Source: Rhizomicrobium sp. (GTDB lineage: Bacteria; Pseudomonadota; Alphaproteobacteria; Micropepsales; Micropepsaceae). Taken from it: a DNA stretch of 64,000 nt. The DNA lies in contig JBBCGL010000001.1 in the NCBI GenBank assembly GCA_037200385.1, positions 3,549,418-3,613,417 on the forward strand, read 5' to 3'. The position numbers and the translations under genes were made by a program. The notes beneath the pieces are model-generated. The model did no database searches. It was not told the DNA's origin and saw only the letters and a program-made list of their open reading frames with translations. Shown here one piece after another: positions 43,472 through 52,467 of the stretch (position 1 is its first letter; the number at the start of each line of letters is the position of its first letter).

Positions 43472-43515
43472 GAGCGGCGGGGCGAACGGCCCGCCGCTCT
43501 TGCCGTTTTCCGAAG
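43472..43515 (+). terminator. Likely terminator after flagellin 2
   Basis: 10-bp stem GAGCGGCGGG/CCCGCCGCTC (43472-43481 with 43490-43499), loop of 8, then TTGCCGTTTTC; a weaker T-tail than after flagellin 1. Confidence 0.75.
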
Positions 43516-43573
43516 GAATCGAAGAATCGATCCTTCGCCCCGAGGCGTGGGGGACTGACTATCGGTGGGTTAG

Positions 43574-43612
43574 AAAAAGCGAACGGACGGCGGTCTTCGG
43601 GCCGCCGTCCGT
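43574..43612 (-). terminator. Terminator of the sugar operon (after the GH57-like gene)
   Basis: 11-bp stem ACGGACGGCGG/CCGCCGTCCGT (43583-43593 with 43602-43612), followed on the minus strand by TCGCTTTTTC. Seven bases past the stop of the GH57-like gene. Confidence 0.85.
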
Positions 43613-43618
43613 ATCGTC

Positions 43619-45577
43619 TCAGGCGCCGACCAGGCTGAAACGGAAACGGCGTGGCCCCGCCGCATAGGCGCTGGGCTTGCGCGTGTCGTCGAGCTCGAGC
43701 GCCGACAGCAGGAACTGGCAGAACAGCCGTCCGCCGCTCACCCGGTGCGTCAGCATGCCGAGAAGGCCGGCGGTCGAACGGTCCACTTCGATCCGAACCC
43801 GCGTCGTGCCGTCGCCGATCTCGGCCCAGCCTTCGGTCAAGCCGAGCCCTTGCGAGGACGACACCAGGAACGACACCGGCGCGCCGTGCTCGATGCTCTG
43901 GCCGGCCAGCGCGAAACGCTCCACGGCGTGTCCGCCGTTCTTCGTCGTCAGCGACAGCCGCGTCACGTCGAACGCGTCGCCGAGCAGGGTGACATGGCCG
44001 AGCCGCAGGCTGCCCTTGCCCCAGTCGCTCCAGTGGAACGTCAGATCGAAATCGATGCGCGGCTCGTGCGCCGCGAAGCATAACGTCTTGTCGATCGGTC
44101 CCTTCGCGGTCTCGATCCGGCCGTGCACGAACACGTCGCCATTGTCCGCTGTCCAGCGCCGCGTCGCCGCCCATTCGAGGTCCGTGATCTTATGCTCGCC
44201 GGGCGCCTCGAAGACGCAATCGCCGGTGTACCAGTCGGCCTGCAGCGCGATGTCGTCGAAATGGCCATGCGGCACGCCGCCCAGCGCCGGTCGCGCGTGG
44301 CCGGCGAAGTGCACGCTCTCGAGCGCCAGGCCGCGCCGCCGGTCGAGACGCGCGGCGAGCATGGGAGTCGCGACATCGATCTGTCGCGCCTCCACGGCTT
44401 CTCCCTGCGGCGCAATCACCCCGGGCGCCGGTGCGCTCCAGCGGGCTTCCGCCAGGCGCAACCGCGTACAAAAATCGTTCCAGCGCAGGTCGGTGATGTG
44501 GGTGCGGAAATCGCTCGACCACAGGAAGCAGAGTTCGCGCCACGCCGCGTCGTCTGCGCCGCCGCTGGTCATGCCGCGATAGATCCGCTCGCAGGCGGCA
44601 TTGACGCCAAGGTCGTCGCGGCCGGTCACGGCCCAGCGCGCCAGATTGTATTTGCGCTGTTTCTTCACCGGGATGGGACTTGCCGCCGTCTCCAGCCGCA
44701 AGATCTGCCCGGCCTGCGGCCCGTCCTGCAGCGCGAGAACGTCCGACGGCGCTATTAACGCGAATTCGGCGCCCAGCCGCGCAAAGGCCGCTTCCATGCG
44801 AACCCATTCCGACTCGCCGGTCAGCTTCTCCTCGGTCTTGTAGCGCCCGGGGCGGAAGTCGAAGATCTCGGCGTCGCTGGCATAGACGCACAGCGCCCGC
44901 TGCGCCGGCGCCGCGCAGCCTCGGACATAGTCGAGATAGGGCTCGATCGCGATATCGCGATGCACGAAGCGTTGCAGCTTCTGGAAGGCCACGGTGTTGG
45001 TCCACAAAAGCCCGATGCTGCGTCCGTCGGCGCCCAGCGCGCGTTGCGGCAGATAGCGGGTCTCGGCGGTCCAGTCGGGATGGGCCGTGCCGGGATTGTC
45101 CCAATCCATCGCCAGCGCGCGATAGCCGGCGTCGAGATAGAGCCCGACCAGGCCGCCCGCATAGGCCTGCTCGTTGACCAGCGCGATGGCGGGCGTCGCG
45201 CCCAGCAGGCGCCGATAGACTTCGTTGCCCAGCCGCAGGTTGGCCTCGGTGACCGGGGCCGGCACCAGCGGCCCGATCATCTGGGAATAGCCCGAGCCGA
45301 TCAGCTCGATGCGGCCCGCGCCGAGCAGCGCGCGCGCCTCGGCGATCCAGGCCGGATCGCGCGCCGCGATCTCTTCCAGCGTAAAGCCCGTCGCTTCGAT
45401 GCCGATCGGCCCGTATCTCTCCGCCAGCCGCAGCAGCGGCCAGTAGCAGCGATCGATCACCGCGCCGCGCTGCGCTTCCTCGATGGAGGAGAAGGCGAGA
45501 TTGAGGTGGAACAGCGCGAAGAGCCGCAGCGTTCCGCTCGCCGCGGCGATCTCGCGCTGGCCCAGCGGCGCATTCAT
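43619..45577 (-). CDS. Glycoside hydrolase family 57-like protein
   Basis: 652 aa. The N-terminal 300 residues have a GH57/polysaccharide-deacetylase-like (beta/alpha)7 barrel pattern: LFALFHLNLAFSSIEEAQR, LLGAGRIELIGSGYSQMIGPLVP (Glu in a catalytic-like position) and DAGYRALAMDWDNPG. The rest is a beta-rich C-terminal region with FDLTFHWSDWGKGSLRLGHV. No signal peptide, so cytosolic. Last gene of the minus-strand operon; overlaps the ATP-grasp gene by ATGA. It may trim, transfer or epimerise a sugar intermediate; exact activity unknown. Confidence 0.7.
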   Translation of the reverse strand: MNAPLGQREIAAASGTLRLFALFHLNLAFSSIEEAQRGAVIDRCYWPLLRLAERYGPIGIEATGFTLEEIAARDPAWIAEARALLGAGRIELIGSGYSQMIGPLVPAPVTEANLRLGNEVYRRLLGATPAIALVNEQAYAGGLVGLYLDAGYRALAMDWDNPGTAHPDWTAETRYLPQRALGADGRSIGLLWTNTVAFQKLQRFVHRDIAIEPYLDYVRGCAAPAQRALCVYASDAEIFDFRPGRYKTEEKLTGESEWVRMEAAFARLGAEFALIAPSDVLALQDGPQAGQILRLETAASPIPVKKQRKYNLARWAVTGRDDLGVNAACERIYRGMTSGGADDAAWRELCFLWSSDFRTHITDLRWNDFCTRLRLAEARWSAPAPGVIAPQGEAVEARQIDVATPMLAARLDRRRGLALESVHFAGHARPALGGVPHGHFDDIALQADWYTGDCVFEAPGEHKITDLEWAATRRWTADNGDVFVHGRIETAKGPIDKTLCFAAHEPRIDFDLTFHWSDWGKGSLRLGHVTLLGDAFDVTRLSLTTKNGGHAVERFALAGQSIEHGAPVSFLVSSSQGLGLTEGWAEIGDGTTRVRIEVDRSTAGLLGMLTHRVSGGRLFCQFLLSALELDDTRKPSAYAAGPRRFRFSLVGA

Positions 45578-46791
45578 GCGGTGACGATCCTCAGGCAGGC
45601 CAGCGCGTCGTTGGCGGCGGCCAGGGCGGCCTCGCGCGACGGGCCGGTCGTCAGCACCATCGCGGCGGAAGGTCGCTTGTCGCCCGCCGCCGGGATGACG
45701 TCGCCGGGCGCGGCCGTCACGATCAGCTCCGCGACGCCCGCGATGCTGCGCGCCGCTTCGGCGCCTTCGACCGAGACGACGCGTCCGGCGGCGGGAAAGG
45801 CGTAGCGTTGGATCACCGGCGTGACATGGACCGGTTCGAGCTCGGCCGCCGTCACCGTCTCGCCGAGCGCGAGCCTGATCGCGGCGCCGACGAAATCGAC
45901 GCCGGTGTTGAGCGGGATCTCCCGCGTGCAGAAGAAGCCGCCCGACAGCCGCGCCGCAAGCTCGATCACATAGGGCTCGCCCTTATGGACGACGATATCG
46001 CCCTTCACCGTGCCGTTGGTCACGCCCAGCGCGGCCGCGGCGCGGGCCACGACGTCCTTCACCTTCGCCTGGATCTCGGCCGACAGATGGCTGGGCAGGT
46101 CGCCGCCATTCTCGATGAAGAACGGCGCATAGCGCTCGAGATATTCGTAGTTGCGGTCGGAGAACCCCGGCGTGAAGCAATGCCCGTCCACGACAACCGA
46201 TTCGGTCGAGACCTGCGGTCCGTCGAGATATTGCTCGACCATCACGCGTTCGCTCGGCGAATGCGAGCGGGCGAACAGGAATGCCTTGTCGAGGTCGGCG
46301 ACTTGCGCGACGCGCTGCACGCCGCGCGAGCCGCGGCTGTCCACCGGCTTGATCACCAGGTCGCGGCCGCGCGCGATGGCGACGCGCTGCAGATCCTGCG
46401 GTGTCGCCACTTCCGCGAACCACGGCACCGGCACGCCGCATTCGGCAAAGCGTCGCTTCATTGCAAGCTTGTCGCTCGCGAGCTCTGCCGTGGCGCGTGA
46501 AATGCCAGGCAGGCCGAGGCGCTGCGCCACCGTCGCGGTGGTGACCGGTGCGTCGGCGGCGACGCAGATGACGCCATCGATCTTGCGGATCTTGCGGTTG
46601 TAGCGTTCCGCCGCGGCAGCGGTCTCCGTCGCGCCATAGACGTCTGCGATCAGGCAGGAATCGGCGAAGGCGAAGCCCGGCGCATGCGGATCGCGGTCGG
46701 AAACCACGACGGTGTGGCCCATCTCCTTGGCGCGTCTGGCGGCGTCGGCTGCTTCGATTCCACCCGAGATGATCAGGAGCGTCTTACCCAT
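45574..46791 (-). CDS. ATP-grasp ligase (carbamoyl-phosphate-synthase-like)
   Basis: 405 aa. Preceding Rossmann-like domain (LLIISGGIEAADAARRAKEMGHTVVVSDRDPHAPG), then the ATP-grasp fold: DKLAMKRRFAECGVPVPW, DLVIKPVDSRGSRGVQRV, VMVEQYLDGPQVSTESVVVDG, and GTVKGDIVVHKGEPYVIELAARLSGGFF carrying the metal-binding Glu. Such enzymes join an acid and an amine. In this operon it could aminoacylate an amino sugar or make an amide on the glycan precursor; that is inference. Confidence 0.85.
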   Translation of the reverse strand: MGKTLLIISGGIEAADAARRAKEMGHTVVVSDRDPHAPGFAFADSCLIADVYGATETAAAAERYNRKIRKIDGVICVAADAPVTTATVAQRLGLPGISRATAELASDKLAMKRRFAECGVPVPWFAEVATPQDLQRVAIARGRDLVIKPVDSRGSRGVQRVAQVADLDKAFLFARSHSPSERVMVEQYLDGPQVSTESVVVDGHCFTPGFSDRNYEYLERYAPFFIENGGDLPSHLSAEIQAKVKDVVARAAAALGVTNGTVKGDIVVHKGEPYVIELAARLSGGFFCTREIPLNTGVDFVGAAIRLALGETVTAAELEPVHVTPVIQRYAFPAAGRVVSVEGAEAARSIAGVAELIVTAAPGDVIPAAGDKRPSAAMVLTTGPSREAALAAANDALACLRIVTA

Positions 46792-46806
46792 GCGAGGATT
46801 GGCCCA

Positions 46807-47559
46807 TCAGAAATACAGCCCGCCATTGACGTTGATGGTCTGCGCGGTGATGTAGGATGCCGCATCGCCGGCCAGGAAGACGACGGCGTCGGCGACCTCG
46901 TCGGTGCGCCCCAGGCGCTTCAGGATGATGCCCTCCGCCGCCTTCTGGACGCTCGCCGCCTGCAAACCCGCATTGCCCATGTCCGATGCGATCAAGCCCG
47001 CCGCCACGACGTTCGAGCGCACATGCGAGGCCGCGCCGAACCGGGCGATGACCTGCGCGAGCGAGATCAGACCGGCCTTCGACGCCGCATAATGCGCGGT
47101 GCGCGGCCCGCCATACTGGCCGCTGACCGATCCGACATGGACGATCGAGCCGCCGCCCGCATCCGCCAGCAGCGGCAGGAACACCTGGGCGCAGATGAAC
47201 GGGCCTTTCAGGTTCGTGTCGACGATCAGGTCCCAGTCCGCGTCCTCGATCTTGTCGAAGTCGGTCGGTTTGTTGATCCCGGCATTGTTCACCAGGATGG
47301 AGATCGGCCCGAAATTTCGGGCTTCCTTCGCCATCGCCTCGACGCTGGCCCGGCTGGTGACGTCCATCGGCAGCGCCAGCGCGCGGCGCCCGAGCTTGAC
47401 GATCTCGGCCGCGACGGTATCCGCCTCGACCCGTTTCTCGCGATAGCTGAACACCACGTCCGCGCCGGCCTGTGCCAGGCCGATCGCGATGGCGCGCCCG
47501 ATGCCGCGGCTGCCGCCGGTGACGACGGCGTTCCTGCCGGAAAGCGAGAAGCGGTTCAT
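46807..47559 (-). CDS. Short-chain dehydrogenase/reductase
   Basis: 250 aa, classical SDR. Cofactor motif VTGGSRGIGRAI, NNAGIN, catalytic Ser in VHVGSVSGQYGG, YAASK with catalytic Tyr and Lys, and a typical C-terminus ITAQTINVNGGLYF. FabG-like, but in a sugar operon, so a ketosugar or aldehyde reductase is plausible. Overlaps the transketolase C-subunit gene by 4 bases (ATGG region 47556-47559). Confidence 0.88.
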   Translation of the reverse strand: MNRFSLSGRNAVVTGGSRGIGRAIAIGLAQAGADVVFSYREKRVEADTVAAEIVKLGRRALALPMDVTSRASVEAMAKEARNFGPISILVNNAGINKPTDFDKIEDADWDLIVDTNLKGPFICAQVFLPLLADAGGGSIVHVGSVSGQYGGPRTAHYAASKAGLISLAQVIARFGAASHVRSNVVAAGLIASDMGNAGLQAASVQKAAEGIILKRLGRTDEVADAVVFLAGDAASYITAQTINVNGGLYF

Positions 47560-48530
47560 GGCCGCGCCGTCTTGCGGGCGATCACGCGCCGCACCGCCTC
47601 GGCGATATGGCCGGCACCGATGCCGAAATGCTCGGCAAGCTCGTCCGGCTCGCCCGAGGCGCCGAACACGTCCTTCACGCCGACGAATTCGATTGGGGCG
47701 GGATGCGTCGCCGCGAGGGCTTCCGCCACCGCGCCGCCGAGGCCGCCATGGATGTTGTGGTCTTCCGCCGTGACGACGGCGCCGGTCTCGGCGGCGCAAC
47801 GGGCCAGGAGTTCGCTGTCGATGGGCTTGATCGTCGGCATGTTGACGACCCGGACCGACAGGGATTCGCCGGCCAGCCGCTCGGCCGCCTCCAGCGCGCG
47901 GCCGACTTCGACACCGCAGGCGACGATGGTCGCGTCGCTGCCGTCGCGGATGATCTGGCCCTTGCCGATCTCGAATCGGTGGTCGTCGCCGAACAGCCGC
48001 TTGGCCGGGCTGCGGCCGGTGCGCATATAGACCGGTCCGTCGAATTCCAGGATCGCGCGGGTCGCCAGCGCCATCTCGATCGGATCGGCGGGCGAGATCA
48101 CCGTCATGCCGGGGATCGCGCGGAACGCGGCGATATCCTCGAGCGCCTGGGCCGAGCCGCCGTCGGGCCCGACGTCGAGGCCGGGATGGCTGGCCACGAT
48201 CTTGGCATTGCGCCGCGCATAGGCGAGGGACAGCCGCGCCTGCTCGATCGCGCGCAGGCAGAACACCGCGAAGGTCGTCACCACCGGGATAAGGCCGGTG
48301 GCGGCAAGCCCGCCGGCCGCCGCCATCATGTTCTGCTCGGCGATGCCGAATTGCAGCAGGCGCTCGGGGTGGCTCTTGCGGAAATGATGCACGCCGGTGC
48401 CGCCGGCGATGTCGGCATCGAGCACGACGACCTTGGGGAATTCGTCGGCGAGGGCCGACAGCGTCTTGCCGAAGGCTTCGCGCAGGCTGTCGCCGTTCGA
48501 GCCGATCAGGGCAGGGGCTTCAGCAGCCAT
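47556..48530 (-). CDS. Transketolase C-terminal subunit (split transketolase)
   Basis: 324 aa with the pyrimidine-binding and C-terminal domains: VVVLDADIAGGTGVHHF, RLLQFGIAEQNMMAAAGGLAATGLIPVVTTFAVF (activating Glu in AEQN), SHPGLDVGPDGGSAQALEDIAAFR, and DATIVACGVEVGRALEAAE. It needs the separately encoded N-terminal subunit. Split transketolases are common in secondary-sugar clusters, where they move two-carbon units. The 11-base overlap with its partner gene supports a complex. Confidence 0.88.
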   Translation of the reverse strand: MAAEAPALIGSNGDSLREAFGKTLSALADEFPKVVVLDADIAGGTGVHHFRKSHPERLLQFGIAEQNMMAAAGGLAATGLIPVVTTFAVFCLRAIEQARLSLAYARRNAKIVASHPGLDVGPDGGSAQALEDIAAFRAIPGMTVISPADPIEMALATRAILEFDGPVYMRTGRSPAKRLFGDDHRFEIGKGQIIRDGSDATIVACGVEVGRALEAAERLAGESLSVRVVNMPTIKPIDSELLARCAAETGAVVTAEDHNIHGGLGGAVAEALAATHPAPIEFVGVKDVFGASGEPDELAEHFGIGAGHIAEAVRRVIARKTARP

Positions 48531-49416
48531 CGAGCAGATCCTTGATTTCGCCGCGGCCGGCGCCCAGCGATTGCAGCGCCTCTTCGGCCTGCTCGCGCGT
48601 CAGCTTCACGCTGCCGTGCCAGGCGGGCACGTTTTCCATATACTTCACGCCCTTGCCCTTGACGGTATGGGCGATGATCACGGACGGGCGGCCCTGCGTG
48701 ACGCCGGCGCGCCGCAAGGTCGAGAGGATTTCGGGAATGTCGTGCCCGTCGATCTCGGCGATGCCCCAGTCGAAGGCGCGCCACTTCGCCGCCAGGGGCT
48801 CCAGCCGCATGATCGCGGCGTTGCGGTTGTCGCTCTGCAGCTTGTTGTAGTCGATGATGACGCACAGATTGTCGAGGCCGTGATGGGCCGCGCACATCGC
48901 GGCCTCCCACACTTCGCCCTCCTGCAATTCGCCGTCGCCGAGCAGCGTGTAGACGCGGGCCGGGATGTTCTGCAGCTTCAAGCCCATCGCCATGCCCAGC
49001 GCGACCGAGAAGCCCTGGCCGAGGGAGCCGGTGCTGGTCTCCACCCAGGGCAGGTCGAGCACATGGGGATGGCCCTGGAACGGGCTGTTCAGCTTGCGCA
49101 GCCGCAGCGCGGCCTTGGCGTCGCAGAAGCCGTAATGCGCCGCCACCGCATAGAGCGCGGGCGCCGCATGGCCCTTGGAGAGCACGAAGCGGTCGCGCGC
49201 CGGATCGTCGATCGCCGAGGGCCAGAAGTTCAGCTCGGCGCCGAACAGGCAGGCGAGGATATCGGCGGACGACAGCGCGCCGCCGGGATGGCCCGAGCCG
49301 GCGTGGTAGATCGACGCGATCGTGTGCTTGCGCACGAAGGCGGCGGCGATCGCGAGCTTGGTCTGGAGATCCTGCTCGGTCGTCGTCTCGGTGATGGATT
49401 TGAGCGTCAGCGCCAT
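48520..49416 (-). CDS. Transketolase N-terminal subunit (split transketolase)
   Basis: 298 aa ThDP-binding half: ASIYHAGSGHPGGALSSADILACLF, FVLSKGHAAPALYAVAAHYG, GSLGQGFSVALGMAMG, and the ThDP motif GDGELQEGEVWEAAMCAAHHGLDNLCVIIDYN. Partner of the next gene. Housekeeping transketolase is a single chain of about 660 aa, so this split pair is more likely dedicated to the sugar made in this cluster. Confidence 0.88.
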   Translation of the reverse strand: MALTLKSITETTTEQDLQTKLAIAAAFVRKHTIASIYHAGSGHPGGALSSADILACLFGAELNFWPSAIDDPARDRFVLSKGHAAPALYAVAAHYGFCDAKAALRLRKLNSPFQGHPHVLDLPWVETSTGSLGQGFSVALGMAMGLKLQNIPARVYTLLGDGELQEGEVWEAAMCAAHHGLDNLCVIIDYNKLQSDNRNAAIMRLEPLAAKWRAFDWGIAEIDGHDIPEILSTLRRAGVTQGRPSVIIAHTVKGKGVKYMENVPAWHGSVKLTREQAEEALQSLGAGRGEIKDLLDGC

Positions 49417-49424
49417 GCGTGCTC

Positions 49425-50597
49425 CTACGCCGCCAGGCGCATGCGCGCCTGGGCGATGAGATCCGTGTAGAGGATGATTTCCGCGCCGGGCGTCAGGCGG
49501 GTCACTTCGTCCGCGATCTCACCGGCGAAGTCGCGGCTCATCACCACCACCACCCCGGGATCGGCCCCGGCGAGCGCCTCCGGGCCGGCCAGGGTGCAGC
49601 CATGCCGCTCGCCGACATGCGCCTTCAGATGCTTGTCGATCAGCAGCGTCAGCATCGTCGCGTCGAACCGTCCATGGGTCACGAGGCTGTCGAACAGCCG
49701 TCCGGCGCCCCACATCGCGACGCGGCGCGGCGCCAGCCGCAGCAACTCGCTCGCCACCGCGATCAGCGCCGCCATGTTGCGGGCGCGGTTCGCCATATAG
49801 GTCGCGATCAGATCCCGGGCGCGGCCGGCCTCGTCGAGATCGACCCCCGCATGGCTCGGTGCGCGCGCCGTCTTCCGCGCGACGAAGAAGAGGTTGCTGC
49901 GATCCTTGGGATCGGGGCGTTCCAGGATCGTGAACCCTGCCGCCGTGATCATCCGCGTCAGGGTACGCTCGGAGAAATGATAGAGATGCTTGTCGATGAA
50001 CCACTCCTCGACGATGTCGTCGCTCGCCAGCAGGGCGGTGTTGGGCGCGTCCAGGACGAGGAGGCCGCCATCCTTCAGGGTCCTGTGGTGGTCGGCCAGC
50101 GTGCGCGCCGGATGGATCAGGTGCTCGATGGTGTGGCAGGAGTGAATTGCGTCGAAGCGGCGCGTCTCGAACGCCGTGTTCTCGATGCGCGCCTGGATCA
50201 ACTCGGTGCGCGGCAGGCCGGCGCAGGCGGCGGCAACGCGCTCGTCGGGCTCGACGGCGGTGAGACGGATGTGCGGCGCGGCGTCCAGCAGCGCGTGCGC
50301 GAAGCTGCCGCGGTTGGAGCCGACGTCGAGCAAGGTGGATTCTGCCGTGAAATCGCCGTGGCGGCGCAGGGCGTCGATCGCGATCTGGGTGCGGAAACCC
50401 TTGCCATAGCGGACATTGCCCCAGTCGGCACCCGCCGAGACGGCCGCCGGCGCCCGCGCGGCGCGGTCGACGCGCGGCAGGCTCTGCAACAATCCGCACG
50501 CCGCACAGAGATAGACCGTCAGGCCGCGGGGAGAGCGTTCCGGCTTATAGACGGGTTCGAGCGCCGCACGCAGGCAGAGCTCGCAGGTGTCGCCCAT
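49425..50597 (-). CDS. C-methyltransferase-like protein (zinc-binding N-domain, SAM core, Rossmann C-domain)
   Basis: 390 aa. A four-cysteine N-terminal segment (CELC near residue 5, CAAC near 32) is like the putative zinc-binding domain of sugar C-methyltransferases. The SAM core follows (LLDVGSNRGSFAHALLDA, DAIHSCHTIEHLIHPARTL, KDGGLLVLDAPN). A C-terminal Rossmann-like domain (VAMWGAGRLFDSLV, VVVVMSRDFAGEIADEV) is like the C-methyltransferase C-terminal domain. TylC3/NovU relatives methylate keto-sugars at carbon. It precedes the split transketolase genes by 8 bases. Confidence 0.8.
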   Translation of the reverse strand: MGDTCELCLRAALEPVYKPERSPRGLTVYLCAACGLLQSLPRVDRAARAPAAVSAGADWGNVRYGKGFRTQIAIDALRRHGDFTAESTLLDVGSNRGSFAHALLDAAPHIRLTAVEPDERVAAACAGLPRTELIQARIENTAFETRRFDAIHSCHTIEHLIHPARTLADHHRTLKDGGLLVLDAPNTALLASDDIVEEWFIDKHLYHFSERTLTRMITAAGFTILERPDPKDRSNLFFVARKTARAPSHAGVDLDEAGRARDLIATYMANRARNMAALIAVASELLRLAPRRVAMWGAGRLFDSLVTHGRFDATMLTLLIDKHLKAHVGERHGCTLAGPEALAGADPGVVVVMSRDFAGEIADEVTRLTPGAEIILYTDLIAQARMRLAA

Positions 50598-50645
50598 GGG
50601 TTTGGCCCCAGAAGTATTCCGGTAACCATCTTCGGACGGGCTTGG

Positions 50646-51557
50646 TTAATAATTCACCACATATTCGGGGCGCTCGGCATAGCCGAGCTGTCGTTGCATC
50701 GGCGCCGCGATCCGCTCGAAGGATTCGCGCTCCCGCGCATCGAGCAGGCGGTCCTCCGGCCGGTTGACGTTGTGCGGCCGGGCGAAAGCGGCAAAGGCCG
50801 CGTCGCGATAGGGAAGGCCGAGGAATCCATAAAGCCCCTTCACCGCCTCCGGCGACGCCTGCAGCTCCTCGAGCCGGACGAACATCTGCCGCGCGCGCGG
50901 CAGGCGGGCGAGTTCGGCCAGGATGACGCGATTGATCTCGGCCCAATGCCAGCAGATGCGTCCGAACTGGTCGAAGCCGCGGAACGGTCCGGCGGCGGGA
51001 TCGCCGCGGCGCGGCACCGGCCACCAATATTTCTTCTCCGGCGGCGGTGTCGGCACACTCGACGGATCGTCGCAATGCGCCTGCAGGATCGCCGTCGAGC
51101 GGTCGTCGTAGCACTCGTCGCCCAGCTTGCGGAAATAGGATCCCGCGACCTTGCGCCCATCGCGCACGAGATGGACGAACTTCGCCGCCGGCAGGACCTG
51201 TGCCAGCTCCGGGATCAGCCAGGAGAGCTTGTTCGACGAATCGCCCCAATGCGCCGCCTCGCTGTAATGGACCGCGGCCGCATGTGTTTCGGTCAGTATC
51301 TCCCGGGCCTGGGCATCCGTCGCCAGGCCCAGATAGCGCCGGACGGCGAGCGGCTGCGCGATCTGCACCATGTACTCGTGCTGCATGTCCATGCCGGGCA
51401 CCGCCGACAGCACCTTGTGCAGCATGGCGGTGCCGGAGCGACCGCTCGACACGATGAAGAAGGGCTGTGTCGTCTTGCTCAAGGCTGGGCCGCCGGGATC
51501 GTCATGTCCGCAAATTCGGCGCCCATGGGCGCCCCTTGTTAACGCTCTTTTAGCCAT
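50646..51557 (-). CDS. Sulfotransferase family protein
   Basis: 303 aa from ATG 51557; the first 25 residues look non-native and neither start has a good RBS, so a TTG at 51482 (278 aa, beginning SKTTQPFFIV) may be the real start. PAPS-binding 5' loop FFIVSSGRSGTAMLHK, the 3'-phosphate region KFVHLVRDGRKVAGSYF, and a C-terminal FLGLPY segment are visible. It would transfer sulfate from PAPS to an acceptor, possibly the glycan of this locus. Upstream member of the minus-strand operon, divergent from the neuB-like gene. Confidence 0.8.
   Translation of the reverse strand: MAKRALTRGAHGRRICGHDDPGGPALSKTTQPFFIVSSGRSGTAMLHKVLSAVPGMDMQHEYMVQIAQPLAVRRYLGLATDAQAREILTETHAAAVHYSEAAHWGDSSNKLSWLIPELAQVLPAAKFVHLVRDGRKVAGSYFRKLGDECYDDRSTAILQAHCDDPSSVPTPPPEKKYWWPVPRRGDPAAGPFRGFDQFGRICWHWAEINRVILAELARLPRARQMFVRLEELQASPEAVKGLYGFLGLPYRDAAFAAFARPHNVNRPEDRLLDARERESFERIAAPMQRQLGYAERPEYVVNY
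51539..51553. promoter_or_regulatory. Degenerate CtrA-like box between the divergent sugar operons
   Basis: TTAA-CGCTCTT-TTAG, one mismatch from TTAA-N7-TTAA, between the sulfotransferase and the neuB-like gene. Weak evidence alone; noted because perfect boxes occur at two other divergent promoters in the window. Confidence 0.3.
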
Positions 51558-51594
51558 GACCGATTTAGAAAACGTTAAGTTTAGGGAGCGTCGC

Positions 51595-52467
51595 ATGACG
51601 CCACGCACGCCGATCTTCATCGCCGAAGCCTCCAGCAACCACGACCGCGATCTCGGCCGCGCGCTCGCCTTCGTCGACGCCGCCGCCGCCGCCGGCTGCG
51701 ACGCGGTGAAATTCCAGCTCTTCAAGATCGACCGGATGTTCGCGCCCGAGATTCTCGCGCAGAGCGCAAAGCATCGCGCCCGCCGCCAGTGGGAGCTGCC
51801 GCCGGCCCATCTGGCGCCGCTGGCCGAGCGCTGCCTGGCGCGGGGCATCCAGTTCTCCTGCACGCCCTTTTATCTGGAGGCGGTCGAGGAATTGCGGCCC
51901 TTCGTCGCCTTCTACAAGGTCGCGTCCTACGAATTGCTGGTGACGCCGCTGCTCGAGGCCTGCGCCGCGACGGGCAAGCCGGTGGTCCTGTCGACCGGCA
52001 TGGCGACGATGGACGAGATCGCGGCCGCCGCGGACACGCTCAAGCGCGCCGGCGCCTCCGACATCACCCTGCTGCATTGCGTCTCGGCCTATCCGACCCC
52101 GGCGGCGGAGGCCAATCTCGCGGCGATCGCCGCGATCCGCGACGCGACGGGCTGCAAGGTCGGCTGGTCCGACCATACGCGCCGTCCCGCCGTGGTCGAG
52201 CGTGCCGTGCATCGCTGGGGCGCGGCGGCCGTCGAATTCCATCTCGATCTCGAAGGCGAGGGTGCCGAATACGCCGCCGGCCATTGCTGGCTGCCGGGCG
52301 AGATCGCGCCGGTCATCGCCCGCATCCGCGAATCCGCCGTCGCCGACGGTGCCGGATTCAAGGGCCCGCAGCCTTCCGAACTCTCGGACCGCGACTGGCG
52401 CGCCGATCCCGTCGACGGCATGCGCCCGCTCCGCGCCATCCGTGCCGTATGGGAGCCCGCCGCGTGA
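51595..52467 (+). CDS. NeuB/PseI-family nonulosonate synthase lacking the SAF domain
   Basis: 290 aa; ATG at 51595 with AGGGAG upstream. TIM-barrel NeuB domain: FIAEASSNHDRDLGRALAFVDAAAAAGCDAVKFQ, FSCTPFYLEAVEEL, FYKVASYELLVTPLLEACA, VLSTGMATMDEI, LLHCVSAYPTPAAEANL, and GWSDHTRRPAVVERAV. These enzymes condense PEP with an aldose to give nonulosonic acids (sialic, pseudaminic or legionaminic). The usual C-terminal SAF/antifreeze domain (about 60 residues) is absent. Translationally coupled (GTGA) to the fused activating enzyme. Confidence 0.85.
   Translation: MTPRTPIFIAEASSNHDRDLGRALAFVDAAAAAGCDAVKFQLFKIDRMFAPEILAQSAKHRARRQWELPPAHLAPLAERCLARGIQFSCTPFYLEAVEELRPFVAFYKVASYELLVTPLLEACAATGKPVVLSTGMATMDEIAAAADTLKRAGASDITLLHCVSAYPTPAAEANLAAIAAIRDATGCKVGWSDHTRRPAVVERAVHRWGAAAVEFHLDLEGEGAEYAAGHCWLPGEIAPVIARIRESAVADGAGFKGPQPSELSDRDWRADPVDGMRPLRAIRAVWEPAA

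Noticed and set aside
49419-51542. Plus-strand ORF (707 codons) opposite the methyltransferase and sulfotransferase
   Set aside because: No domain features; the minus-strand genes carry clear SAM and PAPS motifs.
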